From Acholoe squamosa (taxonomy: Eukaryota; Annelida; Polychaeta; Phyllodocida; Polynoidae): a stretch of 64,000 nt of DNA. The number at the start of each line of letters is the position of its first letter. Position 1 is the first letter of the stretch. The stretch is taken from the NCBI GenBank assembly GCA_949317995.1, contig OX439040.1:75551972-75615971 (forward strand), in the 5' to 3' direction. The position numbers and the translations under genes are program-made. Shown here one piece after another: positions 13,001 through 25,400 of the stretch. The notes beneath the pieces were generated by a model. The model searched no databases, was not told the origin of the DNA, and saw only the letters and a program-made list of their open reading frames with translations.

Positions 13001-16000
13001 CCTTATGTAGCAACTGCTGACATTCTAGGCCGAAAACTTTAGCAGACTCCTTGGGTCTTTTGGTGAACGTCAACTAAGGGTCTGCTCCCACAATATTCCC
13101 ATATAAATATGAGGCAATTTCAATTAGCTCATCATATTTTTCATGGGTGGGGATCCCTCGAATTTGGGAATCCCTCCATTGTTCTATGGCTCCTTAACAA
13201 TCACATTATTTTAACCAGATAGGGTAGAGCTTCTTCTTTTCCCCATAGGGAGGGTAGCTCCCTCTAGGTTCAGAGGACCCACTAGCATGTTTCCTCCTGG
13301 TACTGAGGACTGATTTACATTATGAGAACCAGTACCTCCTGACCCCCGGCCCCCGGATGCTCCCGGATGATGGCCCCCGGATGATGGCCCCCAGATGCTC
13401 CCGGTTGAGCTCAGGGTTGTACCTCTGGTACTACCGGTTCGTGAGTTTGTCCCATTTTGAGACTGACCCCATCCATGTTGGGAAAAATAGCCATTAGGTC
13501 CTCCCAAAGGTGCCTGTTGAGATCCAATTGAAGAAGCATCTCCAGAATATCCGGATGTACCGGGTTGACCCGTGTTTCCGGACCCCAAACCTATATGGTT
13601 TGTGGTGTTGTCTATAAATTTAATGTGATGATTTTTTTCTTTCGTGCTACAAGGCATAGTCTCTTTAGTTTCAAAAGATTTCTTTACCTCGTCTCTCTCC
13701 CCATTAGAGTCATCACGGTCTCCAGCTATATTTAGGACAATCCCTGAAACAGTAAAGTTAGGTTCCAGAGGGCCAAAACATGGCCTTTGACATCTGGATT
13801 GCCTTTGTTTCCAGTTCAGAATAGTCATTCAACATTTTGGACTGTCTGTTAGTCCAATTGGTAGATTCACTTATCCATTTAGCCATGAGATTCTCATTTT
13901 CTCGGCTTTGTTCGTGATATGTGGCTCTAGCATCCTCGAAGGCTAATTTTTTGTAGATCTTCCTGGTATTTGCTAAAAGCAGATTGAGTTGAATCTAATT
14001 CTTCTATTATTTTATCCAACTCCATACGAGAGGATTAATATTCTAAATCCGCCTTGTATAATGCATCACGATATTGTTCGTGCTGGAGTTGAAAATCCAT
14101 TTTTTCTTTTTCAATCTTAGCTGTTTATTCTTTTCATTGACGGCTAAGTTCATGGTCCTCTTGTAGTCGTTCTGCCATAAATTTTCTGACAGGATATGAT
14201 TTCGAGTACCATTTAATACGATTAGATCTTGTTGGATCTTTTCGTATTCAGCTTGCATATCTTCAAGCTCTTCCATCTTACTTTTCACGAAACCACACTT
14301 TTGGTGTTTAATCCGAGAACTGTAAGGAGTTTCAAACATGCCTGGACTTGGCTTAGGAATTTCAAATGGTAGTTTACCAAATTGAGCAGTGCTCCTATGC
14401 ATGGGTGCAGGCTTCTTTGTACCACCTAGCATGAATAAGGAATCTCCAAATTCATCCAGGTCGTCATGTAAGTTTCTTCTTACATTCTCAAAATCAGCTA
14501 CCCCGTCCGGGTAGTGTTCCTGTGGATTTCTCCATTCCCCAGCTGGTGATCTTATTTCACCATCTTCCACCGGGGAGTTTAGGTCCGTGTTTGGATCATT
14601 TCCCTTTACTGGGCTCGGCTCATTCATTACTGACTGTGCATACCCTTGAAAATCCTGGTCATGGCACCAGTGTAGTGGTTCATTCTTTTGGTTAGATGTC
14701 AAGTCATAACGAAAAGAAAAGTTTCCAGGTAGGCAACCAAGTGTTTTATTCTGACCTTAGTTACATATGATCACAGCCTATAGAGACTACATGCCGGATG
14801 GCATTCGGTTACCCGTAGGTAACAATAGAAGGTCGAAAATCATAGAAGGTTTGCATATGACGAATTTAAAGGTATTCCAGCCCCTACTCTTCGGATTTTA
14901 GTTTCCCCCTCTATTTCTTTGGCTCAAAGTGTCAGGGTGGATGAGATCTTCATGTTACATATGGGTTTTGATGGTCCCATATGCATATTTTGGCCTCCAG
15001 GGGGGTAAAATGTGCCCAAAATGACCAAAATTGTCTGGGCGAAATTGTGTCTGGGAGAATGACATTTGAGTTAGAAGCCATGTTGAGGGCTTAATTTCCT
15101 ACAGAAATAATCTTCATACCTCCATGAAAATCTCAGGTCCAGACTATATTGACCTGTAGATTACGGAAGTTACATTATCATTTATGTCTGACATGTCCTT
15201 GCAATTGTAAAAGAAGCATATCTATAAGAATTCTTTTTCTGGGCACATGTCTGGCCGAATGACATGTAAGGCCCCATATGCACACTTTCTCTGATTTGTG
15301 ACCAGAAGGGTGCTGAGCAGTGGTAGGACCACTACTGAAGAACTACGGTAGGAACTGCCCTTATATAGGGGAAAAGCCTGCAAAACTCAGACCCGCCACA
15401 TGACGTGTGACGGAGGAGTGGAAGGCCCGCTGGTGTAACGGATATGAACCGGGAGGCAGGTGCTGCCACCTGCCATCCGGACTCCCCCATCACACCCGGA
15501 GACCAGGGTCTGAGTCCCACGGGTACATGAACATAATAATATCATAATACAAATACCATACCCCTACACTTGCAAGAAGCACCTCACTGGAGCATCATGG
15601 TGCATAATGCACTCCTGCATCAGGAAGGTTAATGCTCTAAACCTTTTATCATAAGGATAGAAAGGAGTCTTGCATATTTAGGCACTATCCCATCCTTAAA
15701 GGTTTAATAGTTATCAATGATAATGAACATACTTTAAAAGGTTGAGGCACGGCTCTGGTCCAGGAGCTATCTTTACGTCGATGTTCCAGAACAGCCTCCT
15801 TAAAATGAATCTTATCCCTGGTTGTCAGGCAAACAGAGCAAATGCTGCAAATCTGTAATAAAGTAAATTGACAAATCTTGTAGATTTCTCTGTGACTCAG
15901 AAATAGGCTTACTCCTGTAAGGCATGTTAATTATGTATCACTTAAATGAAATTAAACCAGAAAAAAAAACAGTAGCAACATTTCTGTAGTCACAATCTAG

Positions 16001-17849
16001 TTTGGAAATGCATTGTTCACAAATATATTCGTAAATCCTTGTTGTGGCCACTGTGGTCAGAGACATCTGTCACTCTCTATGAGACGTCAAAGATGGCATA
16101 TCTGCTACAAAGACAGATCTTAAAATTTGTGGAAACATGTATAAATAGGTTCTCAATCCTCATATCTTGTGCTATGCATATATTGTTCCAATCACTGCTA
16201 GCCCATGGTGTCTCAAAATGAATGATTGAACTGTAACACAATACACTTCATCAGATGGCCCTTGACATTCCTGCTCATCACAGTACCACCTGTTGGCCAA
16301 TCTAACAGCCCTTCAGTAGTGTTTAGTACACCTTAAGAATTAGTAATGGCTATTCATCCACAGCACACAGACTGCCTCTAAAGGAAATCAGACACACCTG
16401 ATTTATTACTAGGAGAGGAATGGGAACGGGACATAAGTTGTTTCTTTTTTGCTTTGGAGGAATATGGAATAGTTCATATAATCATTATATATTTTAGCTT
16501 AAAATGTCGTCTAGATGGTGATTGAAGAGAAACCCAAAATTTCATACTGTGGACATGCTCACTTCAAATCAACCCTGTAATGAACTACTGGTATGTGCAT
16601 CTTTAAAATTTAAAACTGATACCTACCTGACTTATGTCACACATATTTGGTACACACTTAGTGCATCCTTCATGATCCACATTTACTTCATTGTCTGTGA
16701 CGGTTTCTAAGTCAGTCATTTTTGCTACATGATGCTCTCTGTAGAATGTATATAGAACTGAATTTAGAGTCACCAAAGCCCTTGGGGATTTGGTTGAAAT
16801 TAAAAATAGGACTAAGGATGAGAGTTTAGCTCATCCCCCCACTGCCACTGCACTACGAGTGCAATTTTCAATTTGAGGGATAATGAGTCCCTTTCATTAT
16901 CAATTCTCATTATTCTTGTGGGATATGATACATGTTGGAATATTTACAACATGTCACTAAAGACAATTCTGAGAACAAAAAGGGGAGAAAACTTAGGCCA
17001 TTGAATGAATTAATACAATTGAGGAAACTCAACTCACGGCCATAAAGCATTTGCCAGACCAGACAGTACCAATACACTAGCATACATCTCTGAGGAGTAT
17101 GTTCTTGGGTATCGATTGAACTAAAAAATGAAATAGTTAGAAATATCTTAACACTTCATATGCCCCATTTTGATATCAGAAGTATTACATTACAAGCACT
17201 TGTGAGCAAAGTATTGTAAGGTATGTCCTGTGACTGTGTATTAGGCAGAGTTTATACTTGAGGGCACAGACTACATAAAAGTAGTCAAGCATATGATCTT
17301 GAACTTAGGGTGCGTCTTATATGGGAGTTCCCATGATAAATAGTGGACACTGTCAATATTACTGGTGAACTGCCAGTTCTGAAATTGTGTCTCGTATCAG
17401 CTTATGATAGACGCTAAACATTGAATATGGTCATTTATGCTTGGTGTCATATACCATACCCATTCTAAAGAGCACACATGCCCTGATGAGAAACAAGCCC
17501 TTTTAAAGGCCTAAGTGCACACTCCTAACATGTTTGTAGGGGGGGTGTAATTACTAGACAGGTCTGAGGCGAGGCTGAGAAGAAGACCCAGACTTAGAAC
17601 ACAGCCTGTATCAACATGTATATATATTTCTCTTAGATCTTTTATCAGAAAATTGTTAATAGCTTGAAATGGGAGGTCCTAAACATTTTAGTATTTTCTT
17701 GTAGAAGAGGATTTGAGCTTTTACATGGACTTCAGGTTAACACCAAAATCGGAAATATGTTACAGTGTTACAGCCTACAGGTACACTTTATGGTCATTTG
17801 GACCCAAAATCTATGACTTAATTTACATATTTACTGTGATTCGTCATGC

Positions 17850-17921
<72 letters not shown>

Positions 17922-20900
17922 CCTGGGTAAATAAATGTTCATTTTTTATGTATAGCAATCATCATAACCATAGACATATTAGAAACTGGTAAAACGATAC
18001 ATTATTCATGTCACTATAAAATCATCCTTGGCCCCATTATCATACTGAATGCAGGGCTAGAAATGGCCACGGTCCTACATCTAGGCCTGAGGCAATAATT
18101 ATAGAGTGCAGTAGACAACCTGTTAGAATGAACTTTGTTCTGGGTTTGAGCATCAAAATATTATTTTCCACACATCTTTGCACATACGTGATATGTATTT
18201 AGTGTACGTGCAGCATAGAGGTTCATAATGGCAGCAAAATAATGTGAGCTTACGGGCCTCATGGAGAGCTATAGTTTTGGTCGAAGAGTTAAAGCAGTAC
18301 CTCTAAAATGGACAGAGACAAGTCTTCTTGTATCGACACATCCGCCCTCATCAGCTCAAATCCACGTCTGAAGTGATAAAATTGGCTTGTAAAGACAGGT
18401 TATTTATCTCAAATTGAATACAGCAGCCATATTGATTTGACCAAGGAGCCATATTGGCCACAACCTGTGTCTTGAATAGGCTACAGTGTTGAAAAAGGGT
18501 GAGGGTATGAAATCTATGAATGCCCTGGCCCTTATACAGACCAATACAATAGCCCTTCCCCTCATCCCCTACATAATTACAGCATTTTAAAATATCCACA
18601 TAACTACATGATTTATTTTTCATGCCGACTGAATAGAATTATTGTAAAAAATGACAGCAGATAAAGGTCCTCTCTCATTCAGACCAATTATCATGAACCT
18701 TTGTCTGTAGACTTTGGACCATTGAGCAATAGTAAATTCACTTGATTTCAAAACCTCTTTCAGGAGCCCACCCATCACTTTAAAAAAACGATACTAAGAG
18801 CCAAATTAGGCTTCAAATCCCAAATTTTGGTTGGATTTTGAAAGAGGTTTTACAGCACATATCTTTGGCTGCCATTGCTACATACATGAATAATTGATAT
18901 TATATTTGTGAAATTTGAAATTTGACTTCAGATAATTTTTGTTTCAGTTTTTTCTTCTCTTTTTGGATAATTACAAAGATGAGTGATTTACCTGCTGAGG
19001 AATAATCAAATAATAGTGGGAAATATTTTCTGAGATGGGATGACCATTTTATTTGATACAAAGGGACAAAATCAACTCACTGTAAAGGAGGAATCTGTCC
19101 ATATTTCCACGCAAGGTAAGCCATTCTCTTTTCAGTGTTACATCCGACCTCAGTAAAAGCAGTTAGGATGTCATTTTCAAGTTTAGAGCTACTGTATCCT
19201 GGAACCAAAAAGAAACAATATACAGCATGTTTAGCTGTACTCCTGCATTGTTTTATGAAAGAGTAAACCACTTTACATTACATCCGGTTTATAATTCTAT
19301 TGCTGCCTTTTCCTGGCCCCAAAACCCTCAAGGTACAGTTTCAAAGCACCGCTGGAGGTTTCCAAGTGTGGTTCCACTCAGTCATGTATCTATTGTGCAT
19401 GGATTTAAAAAAAAATAAATGACATGATACTATATCGAATGGTTTAACTTTCACCCATTAAAAAAACTTATATTAATTCCATATAGTTATCCTTACCTTT
19501 TCTTTCAAGATATTCAAAAAGGATTTCCTTATCTGTCTTTAACCCTGTTGTTTTTATTATATTCCTGAGGGCTGGTATCTGTGAAAAAGTATCGAGCAAC
19601 CATTTAATGTTTTAACCAAAACACAGATGATTAGATAGTTTCATGGTGTTTTTTTATGTTATCTAGAGTGAATGTGACCTCAATAAAATGTGGTTACATG
19701 AATTCAGTCTAACACAGAAAATGTGTTTAATCTTATCATGTTGGAATACACTATTATCAATGACATTTTAGTATATTATTGGTTTGCAAGTTCTAATCGG
19801 GAAATGTTTTGTTTTGATCCTTCTGGTACTATAACCCACTTTATCTAAAGTTGGGAAAGGGTGAGATTGCTGGAACTTCAATTCAACATCTGGATCAAAT
19901 GGCAGGTAGTCAACTGTGCAGAACCTAGTTTAGAAAAAAAAGGAACACACTTCAATTGGAACATAATTGAAAGTGTTACGATGATATCTTTTAAACACAG
20001 AATTTCAGAAGGCTACATATGAGGTATATTTTCTTTAGATTGTGTGTGATTTGTCAAGCATTACCCACCATCTGTTTGTATATCAAGCAGTTTGAATAAT
20101 TTATAAAGAATATATAACATATAGCATTGGGAATATGTTCTAACGATGGCTCCACCTACATATTCTGACATACTGTAGTATCTTGAAAATAGGGCATGGC
20201 CCATGGATAAGACACACTCTGGGTTCATACAAGACACGAAAAGGCAGATCTGGAGTCATTTTCTAGGTGATTTAGCACTGATCTATAGCATCTTATCTTT
20301 ATTTTCTGTATGAAGGAGCAAGGGACTTCATGCACTCATATGCTGAGTCTTATATGCTAGGTACCACAGTGGACATACAGAGCAATGTTAAGCGCATTTA
20401 TCTTACTTGACTTTGAGATCTGCTGTGTAGAGGTAGATACGTAAAGGTGCAACTGACGTTACCAGGCAGAAGATCTCCAGGTCAAATTTCCTGTACAACA
20501 CATTGTTTGGATTGACCTATTTTAGTGAATGTTGTCCAAAATAGAACAACAAGTATAACCTTAATGTTGCCAAAAGGCAAAACACTGGATGAATGTTGAA
20601 GACATTAGTACACGCTATTAAAAATTGTACCCTTTACACACAAGGGCTACCCCAAAAATCACACAAAGTCTTCAAGGTGATGCAAAGCAAAGTGATACCT
20701 CCTTTTAAAAATAACAAACCGTAATCATGATGTGTTTTTATAGCCCCAATGAGTTAATTGTCAGGTCTGAATTCATTGCAAAAGATTTGAACCTTTTGCT
20801 CACCTATTGTTTATTAGCAGGGGATTAGCCAAGAATTCCTGAACCAAATAGCTACTAGCCTTACTGCCAACAGACAGCATTTCTGTGGAAGATAAACCTT

Positions 20901-22390
20901 TTGATAAAGCATGCTTATGAAGTGATCATTTCTTTAACAACAAAATGAGAGGGGTTTTTGACATTCAAAAAACAACAAAAGATTCTGACATAAAACATAA
21001 CTAAAAATGATTTAAAAATGTTTGTGCAATGTTTATTTTCTATATGTTTTTCAATGTCCAATAATACATGTATTTCCAACAATTCTTGACATGAGAAAGC
21101 TTTTCCTAATGCCTTGAAGTATTGAATTACATATTTCTCCTAAAAGGGTAGAGACCAAATGAGTAGAAGTAAAGAAGATGTGTAATACCCTGTGTATAAG
21201 GTGCACCTTATATGTGAGGCTGCATCCCTAGTGTACCTTAAAGGTGAAGAAATTAATCTTTCTAAACTTTCTGAAGGATTCCCTTCTCGTGAAGAGTGGT
21301 ATGAGCTGTGTATGTGGGGGGGGGAGGTTTCAGCTATCTATAGGATTTCAAATTTCAAAAACCCATAACAGGAGAACTTTGTGTCATTTCCTAGCATATT
21401 GTAGTGGTTTTGTGTCCCGGTTATGAAAGAACAAATGAGATAGTGTCATATACGGAAAACTCTTATCATTTTACTACATGTATTAGCATAACATTATATA
21501 CTATACATCGCTATACCGTGTGTACACTTTACCTTTACTCACATACATAGTACCATACACCCACCGTAGGGGGTCGCCCCAGTCGCTACTATAGTCTACC
21601 TGCTGCGTCCCATTGTACCGGGCAGACCAGCACCGACTGCTACCATGAACTGATATACCTTAAGACTCTGTACAATATGCTGGAATAAATACTACTGCGT
21701 CATCAATTTACATCGGTCTTACCTTTAGTCATACATTCCTAGTCTATAATTATACGGACATCTGGATATGACATGTGGTGGAGAACTTCCGATTCTTTTT
21801 TTTAAAAAAGGTGCACTTTCACCGACCAGTGAGTTTAAAAGTAAGTTTGGCGCAAGCAAAAAATTTTTGCGGTAGTTTGACCTATTTTCAACTACCTGCG
21901 GTCTAGGTAACATCATCGCCTAACAATGAAACATCAGTTCTGAGCCAAACAACCAATATGAACTTTAATGGCTGAGAACACAGAGCAGAAGTTGAATCAA
22001 CCCATAGCAAAGAGACTGAGGTCAACCACCGGCAGACTTCCAGGACCAGTTGGAGAGGTTCTGACGGACTTGGTACAAGTTCTACACTCCACTCCAATCC
22101 ACAAGACACTACAACGTCTGCCAGGAGGATACATCCCGTCGCACTGTGAATCAACTTTAAACCCATTACAGCTAAGTGACTCTGAATTATCTGATATTGA
22201 TAGTTCCATAGACAATACTGTAGTTGGCAGTGATCACAACGCGACATCTTTGTTTACTGGTGTCTACGAATCTTTAGACAATATGAGTGACAACGAACAG
22301 ATTGTAGCACTCCAGAAGGAGTTACATGAACTTAAAGCTAACTATGAAGCTGCAATCCAAGATGCTAATGATAAACATGAAGCATTACAA

Positions 22391-22440
<50 letters not shown>

Positions 22441-25400
22441 AGAGAGAGACTCATGAAAGGGAGGTTAAGCAGTTACAGGAGAGTGTTAAGAAACTAACTC
22501 TAGAGAAGGTCCCAACTGAGAACATTTCAGAAGATCCTAAAGTATTAGGGGCCCAGTTGATTAGGTTACAAGGCGAAATGGCCGCCCTGCATTCAAGGGT
22601 AGGAGATGCCAACAAGTTAAATCTATCACTAGCCACTAGTGCCGCACATGGCCTTAAAGGTGCTGACTACAGCAAACACAAAGAGACAATCAATAAGCTA
22701 GGTAGTAAGCCAGAACCTTTTGAAGCTGCTACAATCCTTAAATCTCCAAGGCAATTCATGAGGGAATACACCAAGTATGCCAGTGATATAAATAACGATA
22801 GAACCTATTGGTTCTCAGGTCTCTCTAGATTCCTCAAAGGTAGAGCAAAGACATTCTATGACACCTATTCAGAGAGATATAGGGAGCCCATTGACTTTGA
22901 TAAATGGACAGAAGATTTCTGTGACGAATTCGGCAGGCTAGACAACACTGAATTAGAAAAGGGATTCATGAATAGGAAACAACAGCCAGAAGAAGACGTA
23001 ACAGTCTATGCCACTGACATTCGTAGGTTAATGGATAAGGAATGCATCCCAGAGGAAGCTCAGGTTAAGATATTTGCCGCCAATCTAAGCCCTCACTCCG
23101 AAAGTTCGTTCAGGATGCCGACATTGTGAAAATGAGAGTAGCCATTAAGATAGCAAGAGAGGAAGATAATAGAATCACAGGTTACTTAGAGGCAGCTGAA
23201 AAGAAACATCAGGAAGAGAAAGAGCGTTTAATGAAGACTAACGCCGAAATGATGGCCAGGATAAATGCAATAAATAGCAAATCAGACAGAAAAGTTGATT
23301 GGGAAGATAGATCACGGTACAGATATAGATTTAAAAATCACTATAACAGCAGAGATAGATCAGATAGCAAGGATCGCCATAGATCTAAATCACCCAGCCC
23401 CCGCGACTCTAGGAGGGATTCTCACTATAATAGCAGAGACTCTAGGGATAGAAGTGAATCAAGATCGTCACCCCATGGAAATGGCCGCAGATATAACAAT
23501 CACCATTCAAGGGACAGATATAATAGCAATCGCTCCAGTTCAAATAATAAATATGATAAACGCCGCCATAATGACAGCAGATCTCCATCGCACGACGGGA
23601 GCAGTAAATCCTATGATAAAAGGGAAAGTCAGAGGTCCAGGTCCTCCAGGAAGGATAATTTAAACTAACAAAGTCTAGAGATAATTGCAGGATCCCTAGA
23701 CTTAGTTCTATGACTGATGGAAATGAGATCAAAGATGATTTAAAATGCGATTTGGAAAATGGCGCATTAAATGTAAATATTTGTAAATATACCCTACCAG
23801 CACTGATAGACACAGGTGCATCGATCTCATGTATTTCTCAAGGATTGTATAGAGCTGTTTGTAAAGAGAAAAACTTCGAGACTGAAAAATGTAAAGTCAG
23901 GATATTTCTGGCAGATGGTACTTCACAAAGTGCGCACGTTAAGATCAGATTGCCAATAGTGATAAGTAACAACACTTACATGCATGTGTGTCACGTAGTA
24001 CCTAGACTGAATAGATCAGTAATCTTAGGTGTAGATTTCCTAAGGAAAACTAGAGCTAACATTATATATGAAAATATGGATACTAACACCCTAACCATTA
24101 GAGCCAAGTCAAGTATGTCAATACCACCTAACAGTGAATGTTGTATTTCAGCTATGGTTCTCTCTGACAAATCAATGCACAAAACCATTGGTGTGACTGA
24201 AAACCTAATGAGAACTAGTCCAGTCCCATTTTGTGTTAAGAGAGGTGTTGTAAATCCTGTAAAATCGACAAATGAAATCCCCTTGGTTCTGTTTAACACA
24301 TCCCATAGAACATTCCAAGTCCAAAAGGACTCTATCTTAGGGTTATACTCAATAAGGGTTGAGGATGATTCTATGGGTCCTGAAGATTTGAGGGAAGAGC
24401 CAGTACAGGCTTACACAAAGGATGATTTCAGAATCGATGAGGAAAACCTCACGGAGGATCAGAAATCTGAACTCAGAGCGTTGTTAGAGAAACATTCAAA
24501 ATCTTTCATTATTAGTGATGAAGGTTTAGGTTTAACCACGGAATACACTCACAGAATTGACCTAAAGAAAGACTACAAGCCCATTAATATCATGGCTTAC
24601 AGAACTTCCTCCGGCAGAGTGGAGATCATGAATAAATTGTTGGATGGCCAGAAAAAAGGCCGGCGTCATTGAGAGATGCCCAGGGCACACAGAATGGTGT
24701 AGTCCAGCTTTCCTTGTAGAGAAAGGAAAAGGTAAAAATGGTAAAAGATCATTTAGGATAGTCGTGGACTTCCGCCATTTAAACAAGAAAATCAAGAACC
24801 AAGCCTTTAATTTCCCAAGAATTGACGATACTCTAAACAAAGTAGGAAGTTTAGGATCCAAGTATTTCTCCACACTAGATGCTTACTCTGGATTTTTCCA
24901 AATTCCATTGAGAGAGCGCGACAGAAACTTGACAGCATTCGCTACTCCAGGTAAAACATGGCGATACAAAACTATGCCAATGGGATTATCAACTTCCCCC
25001 AAAGCATTTCACAATGTTATAGAAAACGTTATCAGACATCTGCCATCTTGCCTACCATATGTCGATGACATAATAGTAGCATCACCAACATGGCATGACC
25101 ATTTGACTGATTTGGATGGGTTGTTTAAGTCTATCAAAAAGGCCAACATCAAATTCAAAAAACCAATATGTAGTTTTGGGTTCAGGAAGTTGCCATTCCT
25201 GGGATTTGTTGTATCACCAGATGGAATCTATCCTAACCCCAACAAGGTTCAGTTGATTAAGGATTTCCCAGTCCAAAGACCCCAAAGCAAGTAAAATCAT
25301 TCAACGGTTTAGCCACATACTACCAGGCCTTTATCCCACATTTCTCAAGCACAATGGATCCATTATATGGCCTGACAAAGAGAAATGTAAAGTTCAAATG

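Larger units (their letters stand above)
2506..15568 (-). mobile_element. Element A: Ty3/gypsy LTR retrotransposon, degraded
   Basis: Two LTRs begin TGTAGTGG and end CTACA, flanked by a CTTG duplication (2502-2505 and 15569-15572). A primer site abuts the right LTR and a purine tract abuts the left. Reading on the minus strand gives gag, protease, RT, RNase H, integrase and a long third ORF, all broken by stops and frameshifts. The LTRs differ at 9 of the first 163 aligned positions, all transitions, so the element is fairly old. It sits in intron 12 of the TTLL-like gene in the same orientation as the gene. Confidence 0.9.
14671..15568 (-). repeat. 5' LTR of element A, with MITE insertion
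   Basis: 898 bp, same ends as the 3' LTR. It is enlarged by the MITE at 14831-15303 and by about 45 bp near 15380-15410 and 15500-15515. Confidence 0.85.

Noticed and set aside
17713-17934. Open frame ending in Tyr-Ile repeats
   Set aside because: The repeats are the (AT)n microsatellite translated.
18351-18623. Minus-strand 90-codon frame
   Set aside because: No splice sites fit the TTLL-like gene and no family is recognised.
23442-23813. Antisense open frame over the Gag tail of element B
   Set aside because: A shadow of the repetitive RS-coding sequence.
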